64,000 bases of DNA from Triangularia verruculosa (GCA_033296885.1 MU863980.1:1-64000); one strand, 5' to 3'; numbered from the stretch's first letter, positions 33,368 through 46,303 are shown. The notes: a model not told the origin generated them from the letters alone. Made by a program: numbers and translations.

Positions 33368-34459
33368 ATGCCTAGCGCTCTGGGGAAACGAAAGGCGCCT
33401 CCTGCCGAAGAGGACGTGGTGGACGCGCAAGAAGCCCTCAGACGGCACTTCGAGGCGCGATTCAAGATGCCCACCGGCATTGCCCCATGCGCCGCTCCAC
33501 CATCGAAGAAGCAAGCTCGCGATGAGGACGAAGATGACGAAGATGATGAAGACAGCGACTTTGACAGCGACGCCTCCGAAGCTGAATCATGGGATGGCGT
33601 CTCTAGCGAAGAGGAAGAGGAAGACGGTATGCCGGCCTTACGCAATTGCACTTTGCAGAACTCCCGACTAACACAAGCCTTAGACTCCGAAGACGAACCA
33701 CACGTTGTCCAAGTCGTCGACCACACAAAATCCTCCTCCACAACAATAACCTCCACCATGAGCAAAAAAGAACTCAAAGCCTATCTCGTACGTCTTTTTG
33801 TCACTTCCAAATCCAGAAGTGTCCAAGTTCTAACCACCGAAGGAAAATAGTCCTCCCGCCCACCCAGCCACACCTCAGCGGCGCAGTCAGACACCCCCAA
33901 CCCAAAAAAGAAAAAGGCAGACGACTCCTCCCAAGCCGAAGACAGCGCCGCCTTCTTGGCGAACGATCTCGCCCTCCAGCGCCTCATCGCCGAGTCCCAC
34001 ATCCTCTCCGCCGCCGGTGGTAACTCGTCCCACTGGGAGTCCAGCGCCGCCGCAGGTACCGCCACCAACACGCGCGCCTTCGCCGCCGGCCGCACCGCGA
34101 AGAAGACTACCGACCTCAGATTCCAGGCTCTGGGGGCTAAGGAGAGTATCCTGGCTCAGGCGAAGATGCCCATGTCGATGCGCAAGGGGATTGTGAGCCA
34201 CAATACGGCAAAGGAAGCCAAGAGGAGGAGGGAGGCGAAGGAGAATGGGATTATCCTTGAGAGGGAGGTCAAGAAGAGCAAATCTTCAAGAGGCAAAAGG
34301 TCTGGTGGTGGTGGGAGAGGGGAGCGGGAAGTTGGTGCGCCGGGTGTGGGGAGGATGAGGGGCGCGACGCTGAGGATCAGTGCAAGGGAGGCGGAGGTGC
34401 TGAATAGACCCGGTCCGGCGAGGAGGGGAGGGAGAGGAGGGAGAGGGGGGAGGAGGTGA
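33368..34459 (+). CDS. FAF1: FAF1-like pre-rRNA processing factor (DUF4602)
   Basis: Yeast Faf1 is a 90S component required for early 18S rRNA cleavages; the family includes human C1orf131. Three exons: 33368-33626, 33684-33787 and 33851-34459, 323 aa, introns of 57 and 63 nt. Seen: N-terminal LGKRKAPPAEEDVVDAQEAL and LRRHFEARF, the acidic DEDEDDEDDEDSDFDSD run, LANDLALQRLIAESHIL, then the conserved basic core KMPMSMRKGIVSHNTAKEAK and KRRREAKENGIILERE, and an RG-rich end (ARRGGRGGRGGRR). Intron 1 (33627-33683) is a multiple of three with no stop, so retention would add 19 residues; it has a GTATGC donor, a CTAAC branch and a TAG acceptor, so I treat it as spliced. Close in function to neighbouring UTP10 and NOC3. 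Confidence 0.88.
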
Positions 34460-36456
34460 ATGATTTCGCTATCATTCTCTCTCTCAGTATACTACTCAAC
34501 CCGGTAATTCTCAACTTGGACAACAGCAACACGGCAAAAGAACCCGATAATGATCTTCTAAGACGCCATCCGATCCTTCGACTACCATAAGCAACCCCCC
34601 ACAAGACAATACGACCTTGATCAAGCCTTATCTGAGATAATCATGCACCACGGCGGCGGCGGCCGTTTCTCTTGTCAGATCTGTGGCTTGACGTTTTGAA
34701 ACCAAAAATTTACACCCACCCTGGCCAACTTGTTTTAAAAACATGATCTGTCAACCGGGGGGGGGGGTCACCTATAGTCGTACAGAGAGGTTCAAATAAT
34801 CCCGACCTCTACACAGAACGAGCATTTGTGGGGAGAAAGGGGGGGGGGAGTACGATGTGGCGCCAGACTTACGGGTTAGATCCCGCCCAGTGCCTGAAAC
34901 ATTGGAGAACAATCTAGTGGGTTATGGACACACCGGCAAACAAGACTGTTCTGAACGGAGTTAGGGATTCAGATCGGGGGATTCTCTCGCAGTTTGGATG
35001 AGGAGGATCGCACTGGGGGATGTCGTGCAGGTTGAGGTCAGTGACCTAGTGGCCGGGGGGGTCTGAATGAGGTCGACGACGGGCTTTAGAACCCTTTTCC
35101 CCGTTGGGAAGGGGGGGTCTGTTTTGTGGCCCCTTCCTAGGTGATAATGGGCCTGGTCGAAGGGGTTCCATGCATCTGCTTTTGGCCTGTTCGATGGGGC
35201 ATGGATGGGGCCCGTTGGGTCGGTGCGGTAGTTGGCCATCTCAAGATCTTTTGCTGGTTGTGTTTATTGCCGGCCGGTCGGTCGGTAGTTGGATAGATCA
35301 GTTGGGCTGTGGTGATCATCCATGGTGGCCGAAAGGCAGGCCATGGAGATCTTGTTTGTGGTAGTTGAAACATATATTTTTTGCTCGTAATGGGAATGGA
35401 GCGATTAGGATCTGTCAATTCGAGAATTGCTGTATCAAGAATTGGTTTCCAAAAAAATACTGTCTTGTTTGATTTTAGTTCCCGAGTTCTGGAGTGAGAG
35501 GACTGTGAAATGTTGCAAATGTGTAATCGTGATGATGTTATCTAGTACATCGTTAAGATCTCATTTTGAACCCAGGAAAGAGTCCCGTCACACACTGCAC
35601 CCTAATTCAAAGTCTTGTTTGTATGTACATCAAACCAAAAAAATCACACAGTTTAATCACACTTCATGTATACTGTCAAATCATTCAGCTTCAATTCAAC
35701 TGACTGCCTTATCTCCTCTCCCCCCACACAACTCTCATGGTATCTTTCAACTCCCCCCAAAAACCTCCCATCCTCCTCCCAAAAAAAGCCAAACAAACAA
35801 ACACAAACAAACCCATCAAAAAGAAGAAGAAAAACCAAAAGGACAAGGACATCCAAAACAAATTTCTTTCTCTTACTCTTCCACGATATACATATATACA
35901 TAAAAATACGTGTGTCTGAGTCTGTGTGTGTGCGTAAAAATTGTTTTGTATTGCCCTTTCCCTTTGTCCCTTTCTTCCTCCCTTATCCCTTCCAAAAAAA
36001 AAAAAAACCACCACCATCCTCCATCTCTATTTCGTTTGAATGCATCACAGATTTCGATTTGCAATCATCAAATGTCTGACCAAAAAGGTTGTTGTTAAAC
36101 CACCAAAAAAAGAAAAAAGTGTGTGTAAACCAAAAAAAAAAAAATCACCGCTCTTTTTTCGGTGTCCAAGAAAAAGAAAACTCTTCCCTTGCAAAGATGA
36201 AAAAAAAAAAAAAGAACAGAAAAAAAAAATGCAAAGGTGGGTTGTAAATGGGCTCCAACAACCAAAAAAAAAGCGTGGATAAGAAAAATGTCAAAGAAGA
36301 AAAAGAATCCCGCCAGTCCCAAAAAAAATAAAAAAATTCCATGCGCTTTGGCCCCAAAGTCTTCCAGATACTCCTGATCCATCAAAAAAGTCCCTCATGT
36401 TTTTTTGTACAAAGCACTATCCCACACAAAATCCACAATCGCCAAGTTCAAAGCAT
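34460..36456. other. Convergent 2-kb intergenic region, A/T-homopolymer-rich toward STE12
   Basis: Between the FAF1 and STE12 stops. The left part has 10-11-nt G runs (around 34757-34767 and 34839-34848). The right part (about 35740-36440) consists of many A-runs on the plus strand, that is U-rich sequence on the sense strand of STE12, and probably is its long 3' UTR. No gene or RNA recognised. Confidence 0.5.
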
Positions 36457-38889
36457 TTACATCATACCGCCAGCGTTGATGGCCTGCGGATGGCTAATCG
36501 TCATTGGCATGCTGAGGGTCTGGAGGCTGTTGTACTGTTGTGGCGTTTGGTGCATGTTGGGCCCGTTCGATGGTGGCAAGCCGTTCGGGTTCTGATGGTT
36601 GTGAATCGCAGAGTCAAGAGACCCAGCGAGGTAGCCGTTCTCCGAAGTTGGCGAAGCATCGTCCAGAGACTCGAGCTGGTCCTCCCCAGAATACTGCTCC
36701 TCCTCCTCGCCAGACAAGCTGAAGTTGCCATCAGCGCCGTCACCGCGATCATGTGTGCGCTTGTGCCTACAGAGAGACGGCTTGTTAGTCCATGCTTTTT
36801 ACCCTCGATGGGTTTGGTTGATGTGGAGGCTTGTGCGGTGATATGTGTCTTTCGGCCATCTTTCCATGTATTGGTATGCCACTTGCACAACTTGCTGCTG
36901 CTCTTCCCACTTGTCCACTGACAAAGGAAAAAATACAGGAAGGAAAGAATGGGGGCATACTGTGCTAGGTTGTCTGATCTGGAGAATGCTTTGCTGCAGT
37001 AAGGGCAGATGTAGGGTCTTTCTTGTGTGTGGGTTCTCACGTGTCTGGAAGGTTTGTTTGGTTAGATAACGCGACGGGAGGCTTGCATGCTGATATGTTA
37101 AAAAAAAAAACACTGTCTTACCGTTTGAGGTGCTCTAATCTCTTGAAGAGACGGCCACACGTAGGAATGGGGCACGAGTGAGACTTTTGGGGATAGGGAC
37201 CAAGCTCCATGACTGTGGCAGAGCGGGCTCTGCGTACAACACCGGGAGCTCCCTGCATCATTGGCCGTTCGTTTAGAGGGCCAAGCTCATCACCGTTGAG
37301 TGGCGAGAAATCCTGCTGGAGGTTGACGGGGTTGAGCGCAGGGCTGCCCTCGACAGTCGACAGAGGAGTGCCGTGGCGAGACATTTCAATCATTTCTCTA
37401 TGGTGTTGGCTGTTGATAGAGATGGCCGAGTTGCTGTAGGTCAAGCCTGGTGGGGAGTTATCTGCAGACTCATCACCCTCAGCAACGGGGCCAACCGACG
37501 CCGAGACCGATCTCCGCAGGTCCGAGGGACGGTGGGCAGCGGTCGCTGTCGCAATCGCCGCAGTGGTGGCCGACAAAGACGGTGGGATGGACGAACGCCT
37601 CCTTCTCTGCTTGTATGTCGGCGATCCTTCGATAACAGAGAAGCTGTTGTTAGCAGCGTACGGGCGAGAGAACGATGGGCCGGCAAAATTGGATGGTGGG
37701 AGCTGCATCATGCCGTTGAGACCCACGTTCATGTGGTCGGGGATGGCGCTGTAGAGACCGGTCTCCTCGTTGGCAATGTAAGCAGGCTCGTTAGGGATGC
37801 CGAGAGCCTGTTGAGGAGGAGTCAAGGGTTCGAAAGAGATGCCTCTCTGGCTGTAGTCCTCAAAGTGAGATGACACAAACGAAGGCGCGGGGGAGTACTC
37901 CAAACCATAGGCGGGCATGGAAGCATGCCGTTGGTGGCTCTGGGCAATTGGGACTCCATTCTGGTTGTACTGAGCACGGGGGTACTCAGGCTCGCGCTTG
38001 ATCATCGGCTGAGGGGGCATCGCAGGCGCCATCGTCATCGCTCCGTACGGAACCATGGCGTCCATCCCATCCGCCAAAGGGGCCATCGACTGGGGGATCA
38101 TTTGTGGTGGTGGCATCGAGTCGATCGCCCGCATTACCGGCGAGGTGGACTGGGACTGAGAAAAAGAAACTTGTTGCGCGTTGAAAGACGAAGAGTTGGC
38201 CTGCTGAGCCTTGGTGAGCTGCTCATAGAGCGACTGCGACGAGTCGTACTGGAATGAGAGCGCGGGCTCGCTGACGGCGACTGTGGTGGCCTCCTGGCCC
38301 ATCTTTTCCCTCTTGAGATCTCTTTCGAGAGCGTCAAGGAAAAGCCTGTCGTGTGGAACGCTGTACCAGTAGAAGACCTTTTGCTTCTTTTGTGTCCTGA
38401 TGCAGTTGTTCTTGTACAGGAAGTCCAGGAATGGGCTCTTGGGCTCCTCGAGCGAGGCATCGGTGCCCGACTTGAGATTTCGTAGATCCGAGAAGATGCC
38501 TTCCTCAAACTTCTTGGAGTTCTTTACCGGGCGACCGAAGGCCTGGAAACGGAACGACAGACACCTTACAATGTCAGTGCCGGAGATGTGGAAAAGGTTG
38601 TTCCAGAGAACGCAGGAAACATATTCGCCTGTCGGGAGAAGAAAGCGGCGAATGTACTGGTCGGCTTGCCAGTCAACTGGCGCAGAAATAAGAAAGTATT
38701 TTACTGCAGACAGAAGGTCAGTGTTTGCGGCGCGACAGATGCGCTGATCCGGGATCACCACTCACGGTTATCAACTTGCTGCAGAGCTACCTGAGCATCG
38801 TGTGGGAGAGCCTGCTGGGCTTCCGAGCTCAGCATAAACGTCTCTGGTTTTTGTGGTGCGGGCATGGCCGCGTTTTGCTGTGAATACAT
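36457..38889 (-). CDS. STE12: STE12 transcription factor (homeodomain-like plus two C2H2 fingers)
   Basis: MAPK-controlled regulator of mating, hyphal fusion, invasive growth and fruiting-body formation (PP-1 in Neurospora). Four exons on the minus strand: 38889-38766, 38703-37122, 37044-36961 and 36766-36457; 699 aa; introns 62, 77 and 194 nt. The STE DNA-binding domain lies at about residues 42-160: KYFLISAPVDWQADQYIRR, ISGTDIVRCLSFRFQAFGRP, SPFLDFLYKNNCIRTQKKQK. Two C2H2 fingers follow near the end: C552, C557, H570, H574 and C582, C585, H598, H602; each spans an exon junction. C-terminal fingers mark the filamentous-fungal type, absent in budding yeast. The middle is Pro/Gln/Ser-rich. Exon 3 is 84 nt with equal phase on both sides (see findings). 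The last intron is long for this window, which may relate to alternative splicing, reported in other plant-associated fungi. Confidence 0.95.
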
Positions 38890-39824
38890 GTTGAGTGGGA
38901 AGCCGGTCGACTATTAACAACACAGTTGCTTTGCGACCAGGGGTGCCCAGGTTGAACAGGGGAAAGAAATATGATGTGATATGCGTGATGATGGTCTGCT
39001 TGCGGGCGCAGGTCGAGATCAGGCGCTGCCTGCGAAGTGCGATGCGTGGATGCTTTTTAAAAGAGGTGGTGATTCCCGAGGCCAGCCCGTGACATAGGAA
39101 ATTTTACACGATATAATTCCAACCCAATTGCCTCGTGGTCGACCTTCGCTGTTCGCTGTTCGCTGCGTGTTCGGGATGCCGTGCGCTGCCGGGCCTAGGC
39201 GGAAGGGCAACGGTTGAGAAACAATGGGTGAATGGGATTAAAGCTCTTGTTGTTTGACGAAACGAAACCAATCAAAGATCCCCAAGAATCGGCGGCTATC
39301 GGGGTGCGCGATGATGGGCGGAGGCTGCGACGCGGAGTGTCTGATGTCCGGCGGCGGCAGGTCGATTACCTCTGGGGTCTTTCGTAGGGAGAGCGACGTG
39401 TAGCAGTCAGATTCGCAACGGCTGGGATAGGGAAAAGAAAACCTCCCGCGATACTGTCCGGAGAAGGGGAAAAGAAAGGGGGGGGGGATGTGGAAAAAAA
39501 GAGTCTTGGAAAAAAGATCGCGAGAGAGGGCCGGAGGGAGGGGAGCGGGCGACCCTGGGGGTTTAATCACTTTGCTCGCCTGGGGCCCGGTGCAGTGCCT
39601 GCCCATAGGTGCGTGGGCTCGCAGGCAAGGGGAGAAAAGGGTGCTAAAATGCGCAGTGTGGTACGGGCCCAAGTGCCAATGGCAAGCAGCTGCAGTAGCG
39701 GGGCCCCGGGTGGACTCTACGAAATGGGCGAGCAGGGCAGGTGAGGTGGCCCTGCCTCTCGCTCTCTCTTTCTTTCCCTGCCCCTGGCACGGGCACCATC
39801 CCACTCACCACCACCACCCCGTAG

Positions 39825-39875
39825 CCAGCCATGCCAGCCATGCCAGCCATGCCAGCCATGCCAGCCATACCAGCC
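39825..39875 (+). repeat. 9-bp minisatellite CCAGCCATG x 5.6
   Basis: Five complete units and a partial sixth, one unit carrying a G-to-A change. In reverse it would translate as repeated Met-Ala-Gly, but no gene surrounds it. Confidence 0.9.
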
Positions 39876-42800
39876 CGCCTACCTTGGGGGTCGGTCAGGT
39901 TGTAGGTGGAAGAGCTGGGCAAATGGAGGGATGAACGAGGGATGCAAGAGGCGAGTTGTCGGTGCCCGGGGAGTCTGGTGGGAGAGGCGGGGAGGTGTGT
40001 CTCTAGTCATGACCTGGATGCAGCGCAACGGAACAAGGAAAAGATGGGCGACTCGGGGGTTCGTGTGTTGATAGGCTGCCCCTTGCTAGAAAATCGGGTC
40101 CTTTGTTGATGTCGCCAGGGTCGTGACTGGGAAGTCCATGCCTCGCGAGCCCAGGGCCGTCTGCCTGCCTTCTGCTTCCTAGGTAGCGTTTGCCAGACTG
40201 TCAATTCGCCGTGCTCTGACCTTCCCGACTCCGGCCGAGATGCGAGATGCAAGTCTTCAGTTTGCTTTGATGATTCCCTGTTGATGGGTGCTGGACCGCA
40301 GCTACGGAGCCGAGCTAATGGTAGTCTCTCAACCGCCAACCGCTCAGCGGCTGTCCCTAATGTTGTTGTTCATTCTATCTATTCTTCTTCATAGGCACGA
40401 CTGGGGACAAGCCACACCGGTGCAGGACTTGGGAAATGATGCAGGTGGCGTGAGTGCACTCTTCTCAAGACTTCAATTCGACATGGCAGTCCATGCGGCA
40501 TGCTGTCGTTCTGGCCTCAAAGTGGCAACCAGCCTTTGGCAGCTAAGGTAAGCTCATTGCTAGTACTGCCATTGGGCACTGAGCAGCTGCTGTCTCGATC
40601 TCCTGTGGCGCCCGATCTGTTGGATCTCAGGCCAGCCCTTTGTCGCCGTGGATTTCTTGTGTTCCTCCAGAGCAAGAAGCATTGGCCACCAGCAAGCGGT
40701 CATTGTCAGCGGACCTGAGTCGCTCACCCATAACAAATTGCTGTTCATAAAAATACCCAGCTAATTACGATGCTACCCAGCCCACAGCATGGGCTGCTCG
40801 GTATTATTCCGACGACTGTTGGACCTCCACCACCTGCCTGTACCAGTAGCCGTTGGGTAGGTGTGCAGTCAGCACTCAGACGGCAAAGGCGGCGAGGGAA
40901 AATGGAGCGCGATGAATACAGACCTTGACATTCAAAGGTCATTCATTACGAGTGGTCACAGTCATATTTTTCTTGAATCATATCATTCGCATCTGAATCG
41001 CTCTCGCTCAGCAAACAAGTCCTTTGTTTCGCTTGCCAGCAGCTGTAATATCACAATATTTGCAGAATGGCTACACACCACTGCGCTTTTCCAGGCTAAT
41101 AAGACAAAGGCCTGACAGTGATGAGCCTCTTGCTCCGGCTCCCAACAAGGTCGCACTGGCTATAACGCCTTCGGATCTATCCATCAGAATCTGATCGCGT
41201 TACGCACCGAAAAGGGGCCGGTGTGACGGAGCACCGTCTTTCCATATTCGCTGTTCATGATCATGACCTTCGCCAGCCCCTTTAAGAGACGTCAACACTC
41301 ACCGGCCTAACCATATCATCAATGTCGTCGATGACTGAACTTGCCGCTTTAGGGCCAGCTCCGCGATATCAGGCCAACCTAACTCCAAAGTGGTTTACGC
41401 ATTGGTGCCGCAGACAGACGCGCTTCCCCCTGGCTCTGCAGGAGGGGCAGAGGGGCAGTGCCCAGCCACAGTCTTTCAATCCCACCTGGTGATTTCTGAA
41501 ACATGCTTCAGAAATAGCTCACAGTCGCCGTGCCGGGGGGTGCATGGCTAGCAGCTGGCAAACTCCCTTTTCCCAGCTGCTGACTGCCCTTGACAGCCAA
41601 TATTCAATGCACACCCCCCGCATGGTCAAAATATCACCACACATCCTCCACAATAGCCGTCAGCCTCAGTCGTCCAGCCGTCCAGTGCTCTGCCAAAATG
41701 CAACACGCACCTTGCCGAACACGGGACTCCATGGTGGAAGATGGAGGGCTCGGCCGTGCTCCGGCAAGTTCTTGCACGGCAAGCTCAACCGTCCCATATC
41801 GCTGAGCGTACCAAGACAGACACAGCATCAGTGCCGGAACTGTCAACCTGTACGGTGCCTTCTTTCAACCACATAACCCGTTACGAATAGCACGGCTTTG
41901 AGGAGGCGCTTCACCGAGCTCGGCTTATACCTTCCTTCATCCTTCCCGGCCGTCTTCAAGGTAGCAGACGTTCATGTTCAATCCTGGCCCCGCCGCCAAC
42001 CCCTGGTTCTCCGCAAATCGCCAGGTGCGTTGTTGGCGGTTCTGTCGGCCGCTCTTGGAAAACAGATCCAAAGCGGAAGGCTGGGTTGTTGATAGCAATG
42101 TATCGTGCAGTGGGAGGTGACATTCGTCGTCTACAATGTGGGGGAACAATATACGTCGTGCCTCTACACTACACTGAAAACGAGTGGTGGGGTGGACTGG
42201 TCCGCTTGATCATCACGACCAGCATATTCTGAAACGAGAAGCTAGCTGTGTCAAGAGCTTCGATTTAACGGCACAGCTCCTAACATGTCTGTCTGTCAGT
42301 ACGTACGTATCGTGGTCCAGGTGATGAGCTTACATCCGGCTTTGGCTGACTGATGTGCCCTGTGCAGTGTAATAGGCACAAGCATGGCTCAGCCCACCAG
42401 ATGCACTTATTACCTACGTCCGTCAGTGACACAAATAGAAAGCCCAGTCAGCTTGGAGATGTCAACCGAGGGACTTGACATGCAATGAGGATCGCCTGAC
42501 AACTGCTTGACTCTTGCACTCGACTGTCATATCAAGCACGGAGTTTGCCCGTTGTTTACAGGCAAGTAGGGCAATGGCGTTCGAGGACACCACAAACCGA
42601 GCAGCAATCAGCGTATGGCTGAGATACCCAACCTCAACATCGTTACCATCACACTGCATTCAATGCGTCCAGGTTGAAGTAGCACATCCTCCAGCAGCCA
42701 TGCAAGCATCGTTGCCACATTCAGGTCAGGCACAATCACCGGATATAACACTAGCTTCCAAAAACCTGGGATGGTGTTTACAGCTTTTGTTGGACCACCA

Positions 42801-45800
42801 CCCTGCCACACTGGATTTGTGTAGCCGCCACGGTGGCGCATAGGTTTCTGAGCGTCATGGGCAAGGGAAAGATGTCCGCAAAGCCCGCCAATCATCACCC
42901 TGGTCTCCCATTCAGTTTCCGGCTCCTGGACGTCTTCTCACCAAGTAAACAGAAGACAGAAACAGCTCGTATCGTGCTGCACACAAGTGTAACAGAGGCT
43001 TGCTACTTCCGTCCGTAGGCGGGCGAAGCTGTCGAGTAGGCTTGGAGACCAGTAGGTAGATCTGAGAAGCTCAACAAGGCTTTCATTTCTGTTGGTTGTT
43101 CCACATCACAGCTTCCTCTCCGGCCTGGTGCCCGCAAGCGGGAGTGGTGATGGCACGCATCACAGCTCTCTGCGGGGTTAGGGCTGGGCATGCCGGGATT
43201 GCTAGGGCCATGTCACCAAGGAAACCCCAAGAAAACGGGTAGCCTCCCGCATCTCTTGTGTTTCAGAATCTTCTTGCACAAAAAGCGGAAAGAAAGGAAA
43301 ACAGTAAGGCGTTCCGCACCAATCGATCACAGCACCAGATCAAGCATAAACAACGGTCATGCTTCCAGCACACAACACATCAACTTCCAAGCATTGTCAA
43401 CCAGCCAGCTGGCAAGAAAACGCTGATTAGCTAGGTTTGTGTGAGCGGTTGGAGGGTCCGCGCTTCGCCAGGCGGCTTTGCTCTTTTTCCCCGCACTGCT
43501 TGATGCTCGACCTAGAGCTCCTCAGGACTCTGATTGGTCCCCTCAGAATGACGGGAGCTCCCTCTGCAGTGAAGCTCAGTGGTTGGAAATTCTCCGGTTC
43601 AACTTTGTCCTTTTCTCGTCCTTTCTCTTCCCGCCGGTGTGGGTGCCGCTGTGCCTGGCCTGGGCCTGGGGCCTGCTTGATCGAATCGACCTTCTTTGTT
43701 GTTCGCCAGTGGCCAAGAATAGCAAGGTCGACAAAAGTGGCCGCAGACAGCTGTGGCCCATGATAACACACAGCACAGGTTCCCCTACCCTATCAGATTG
43801 GTTCAGATCCCGCCGTTCAGTTCTTACACAAAAGAAAACCGGGACTGAGGGGCTTGCCCTTTCCCCCTGTGATGGAAAGGTCGTACAAAACATCGGGTTT
43901 GGCTGGCAATGGCTGACTGGCGGTAAGAACTGCTGAGGTTCAAGCCACTCACACTCAACTCCTGATTCCCGCCCTTCCCGTCCTCCTGTCATCCCGCTGG
44001 TTGGATGCAGGTACAGCAAAACATGATGGGATCCCCCCCCTCTTCATGCAGGAGGAGATCTTATGTGCTGGGCTTTTTGTGCGAAGGCATGCCTACCCGC
44101 CGAACCTCGGAATTCTTGATGCCCGTCAACCTGTCCCGCGAAATCACACAGCTATGAGAGATGACTGTATGTCAGGGCCTGACAAAGCGGCCATCAGCTG
44201 CCCGGTTACTAACAATAGGCGAGCGAACGGCCCAGCAGCTTCCCCGAGTTGCCCTATTCAGTTTGAGGGCTCTTGTCAACAAACTCACGCTCTCGCACAA
44301 GGCCTTCAGTCGTTTTGAAACCATGCTGTTTGTTAGGCATGGGGGGGGTTCAAGCCCAACTCACAAAACAAATCCCAAGAATCCCATCCCGCCAAAAAAA
44401 AAAAAAAAAAAACCTTTTTAGTTCATCCGAATGTGACCGTTGAGATGCTTGACGGCAAAAAGACAACTTATAAAGAGGGATCTGAAACACAGAACGAGAA
44501 AGGGGAACAACATGGTCGTACAGGTTTTCCTGAAACATTGACATTCATCCCACCTCGGGAGGAAGAAAGAGGCGGCGGCGGCATGTTCGGTGATTGGGCA
44601 ACCCGCTTCCGTAGCTGCGGCTCCGATTGGTGTTCCTGGCATCGGACACGCGGGAGAGGCTCTTTTTGTACAGGCACATCGTCATCATCATTATCGGCAA
44701 CAGGGTCTGAGGGATGCATGCACACTCCCTCTCGGTCGGTCACCCTCGGCAAGCTGACCGCTTGATCGAATGGAGGGGGGTACGAAGTAGAGAGAAAACC
44801 AGTGAGAGAAAAGGCAACGCACAGGTACGGGGGTGGTGTTGATGTGACTCTACGCAGGAACAGGCGGCATCGTGCCTTGCAGCCAGCCCACCACATCACA
44901 CTACAACATTGACCCAAAGAGGATTTACCCTCGTCGTTCAAAAAGAGACGCACAAACAACAGCTTGGATGAACTGGAGTTGTCGTTGCTCGGACCTCTTG
45001 AGGTTTCTTCCCCTCCCAATTCAGCCTGGTTCCCTTTTTGCTCGCGTGTCGAAACAAGCGCCGTTGATGTTGTGCTGTGGGGTCATTTCTGTTTTTCTTG
45101 TCTGTCTTGGTCAGGGGTAGGTAGGGGGGAAATAAGATGAAACTTGGCCAAGAGATTTGTCAGAGGTTCTTCGAGAAGGTCTAGAGAACTTTGGGCTTGA
45201 GCTAAGTGATCAATCACATTACAGTTTTGGAGGAGCGGGGAAAGAAAGGATTGTTTCTGAACACGAGAGAGAAACAATGGATTTGAGTGTGGGATTTAAG
45301 AAAAACAAAGGCCATTGAAGGGTTATGGTGAAGGGTTGGAATCACCCATCCAGTCGTCACATTTGTCCCGATCTTGGTACAGGTGCTCGGCAGGAAGCAT
45401 TGACCTTGGATACAGCAGCTAGACTACCTCGTGTCGGCTAATAACCTTGGCCATTGCTAGGAGGCTGGGAGCAAGCTGATGAGCAGGCATCACGATGGTC
45501 AGTCTTAACGAAAACGACGGAAGAACGGCAGTTGTAAGCTGTATCCGTCTCACAGGGCTGCGACAAGTTCGACTCAGAAGCGTTCAGCTTCCCTTTGTGA
45601 AGATATCCAGCCCACCATCGCCGATCTCTCAAGCCGGGGCTCCTTGTCCGTTTACAACGGAAGACACAGGCGCGCGCGCTGCGCGATATGACCAATTGTT
45701 CAACGGCTTTTCTCTTTTTTTCGCGGAGTTCGCAATTCGGCATCGGAGGCCACCGTGACGGAGACGTTATACAATAATCACATTATGGATCCTTTTACCC

Positions 45801-46042
45801 AAACCAAACCGTTCAACCTCGTGATTATGATGATGATGATGCCTCGTTCTCCCTTTTTCCAGTTTGCGCTTCTTGGGCAGCCAGCCAGACAAGCACACCT
45901 AATAGATCACGTTTCTCTCTCTTTCTTTTCCTTCAGCATAATCGCATTGAGAATCGATTCCCGACGTGATGGAAAGTCGAAAAGGGGCCCGGGGGGGGAG
46001 ACATTCGGGCGCGCGTTCCTGAGCACCGTGCGCATTGATAAT

Positions 46043-46303
46043 TACAATACACCCCCCTGTTTAATTGTTAGCGTGTGACCTCAAAATGAGCCCCATATTA
46101 AAAAAGACTTAATTCCTCAACCACTACCAATTTAAACCAGGAAAAAAGGGCCTTATATAGCTCTTCTTCTATATTCCCCCTATATAGTCGATTTTTTTTC
46201 TATCGTAGTGGTGTTTTTGTAGCAAAAGTTAGGGGGGTTTACAAAAACACGCTAAAACCCCTGCCATCGACCACACTAACAATCATTCAGGGGTTGTATT
46301 GTA
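46043..46303. mobile_element. MITE-like element, AT-rich, with about 35-bp imperfect terminal inverted repeats
   Basis: The left end reads TACAATACACCCCCCTG and the right end, reverse-complemented, TACAATACAACCCCTG; both continue, after four poorly matching bases, into ATTGTTAGYGTG. Roughly 31 of 34 positions match with one indel. The outermost TA on each side could be a TA target duplication, as in Tc1/mariner-type elements. The 190-bp interior is AT-rich, with no ORF, and contains a smaller inverted repeat (GTGTTTTTGTA / TACAAAAACAC). It would be a non-autonomous copy. Class is inferred from ends only. Confidence 0.55.

Noticed and set aside
39238..39804. 188-aa minus-strand ORF upstream of STE12
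   Set aside because: Pro/Ser/His-rich composition from biased DNA, contains the 9-bp minisatellite frame shadow, no conserved motif.
43438..43936. Overlapping ORFs of 108-152 codons in the gene-free region
   Set aside because: Overlap each other in several frames with equal quality, no codon bias or family features, no splice-linked continuation.
44395..44412. A-run at the end of a possible processed retrogene
   Set aside because: No coding sequence precedes it and no target duplication is visible; an ordinary homopolymer.
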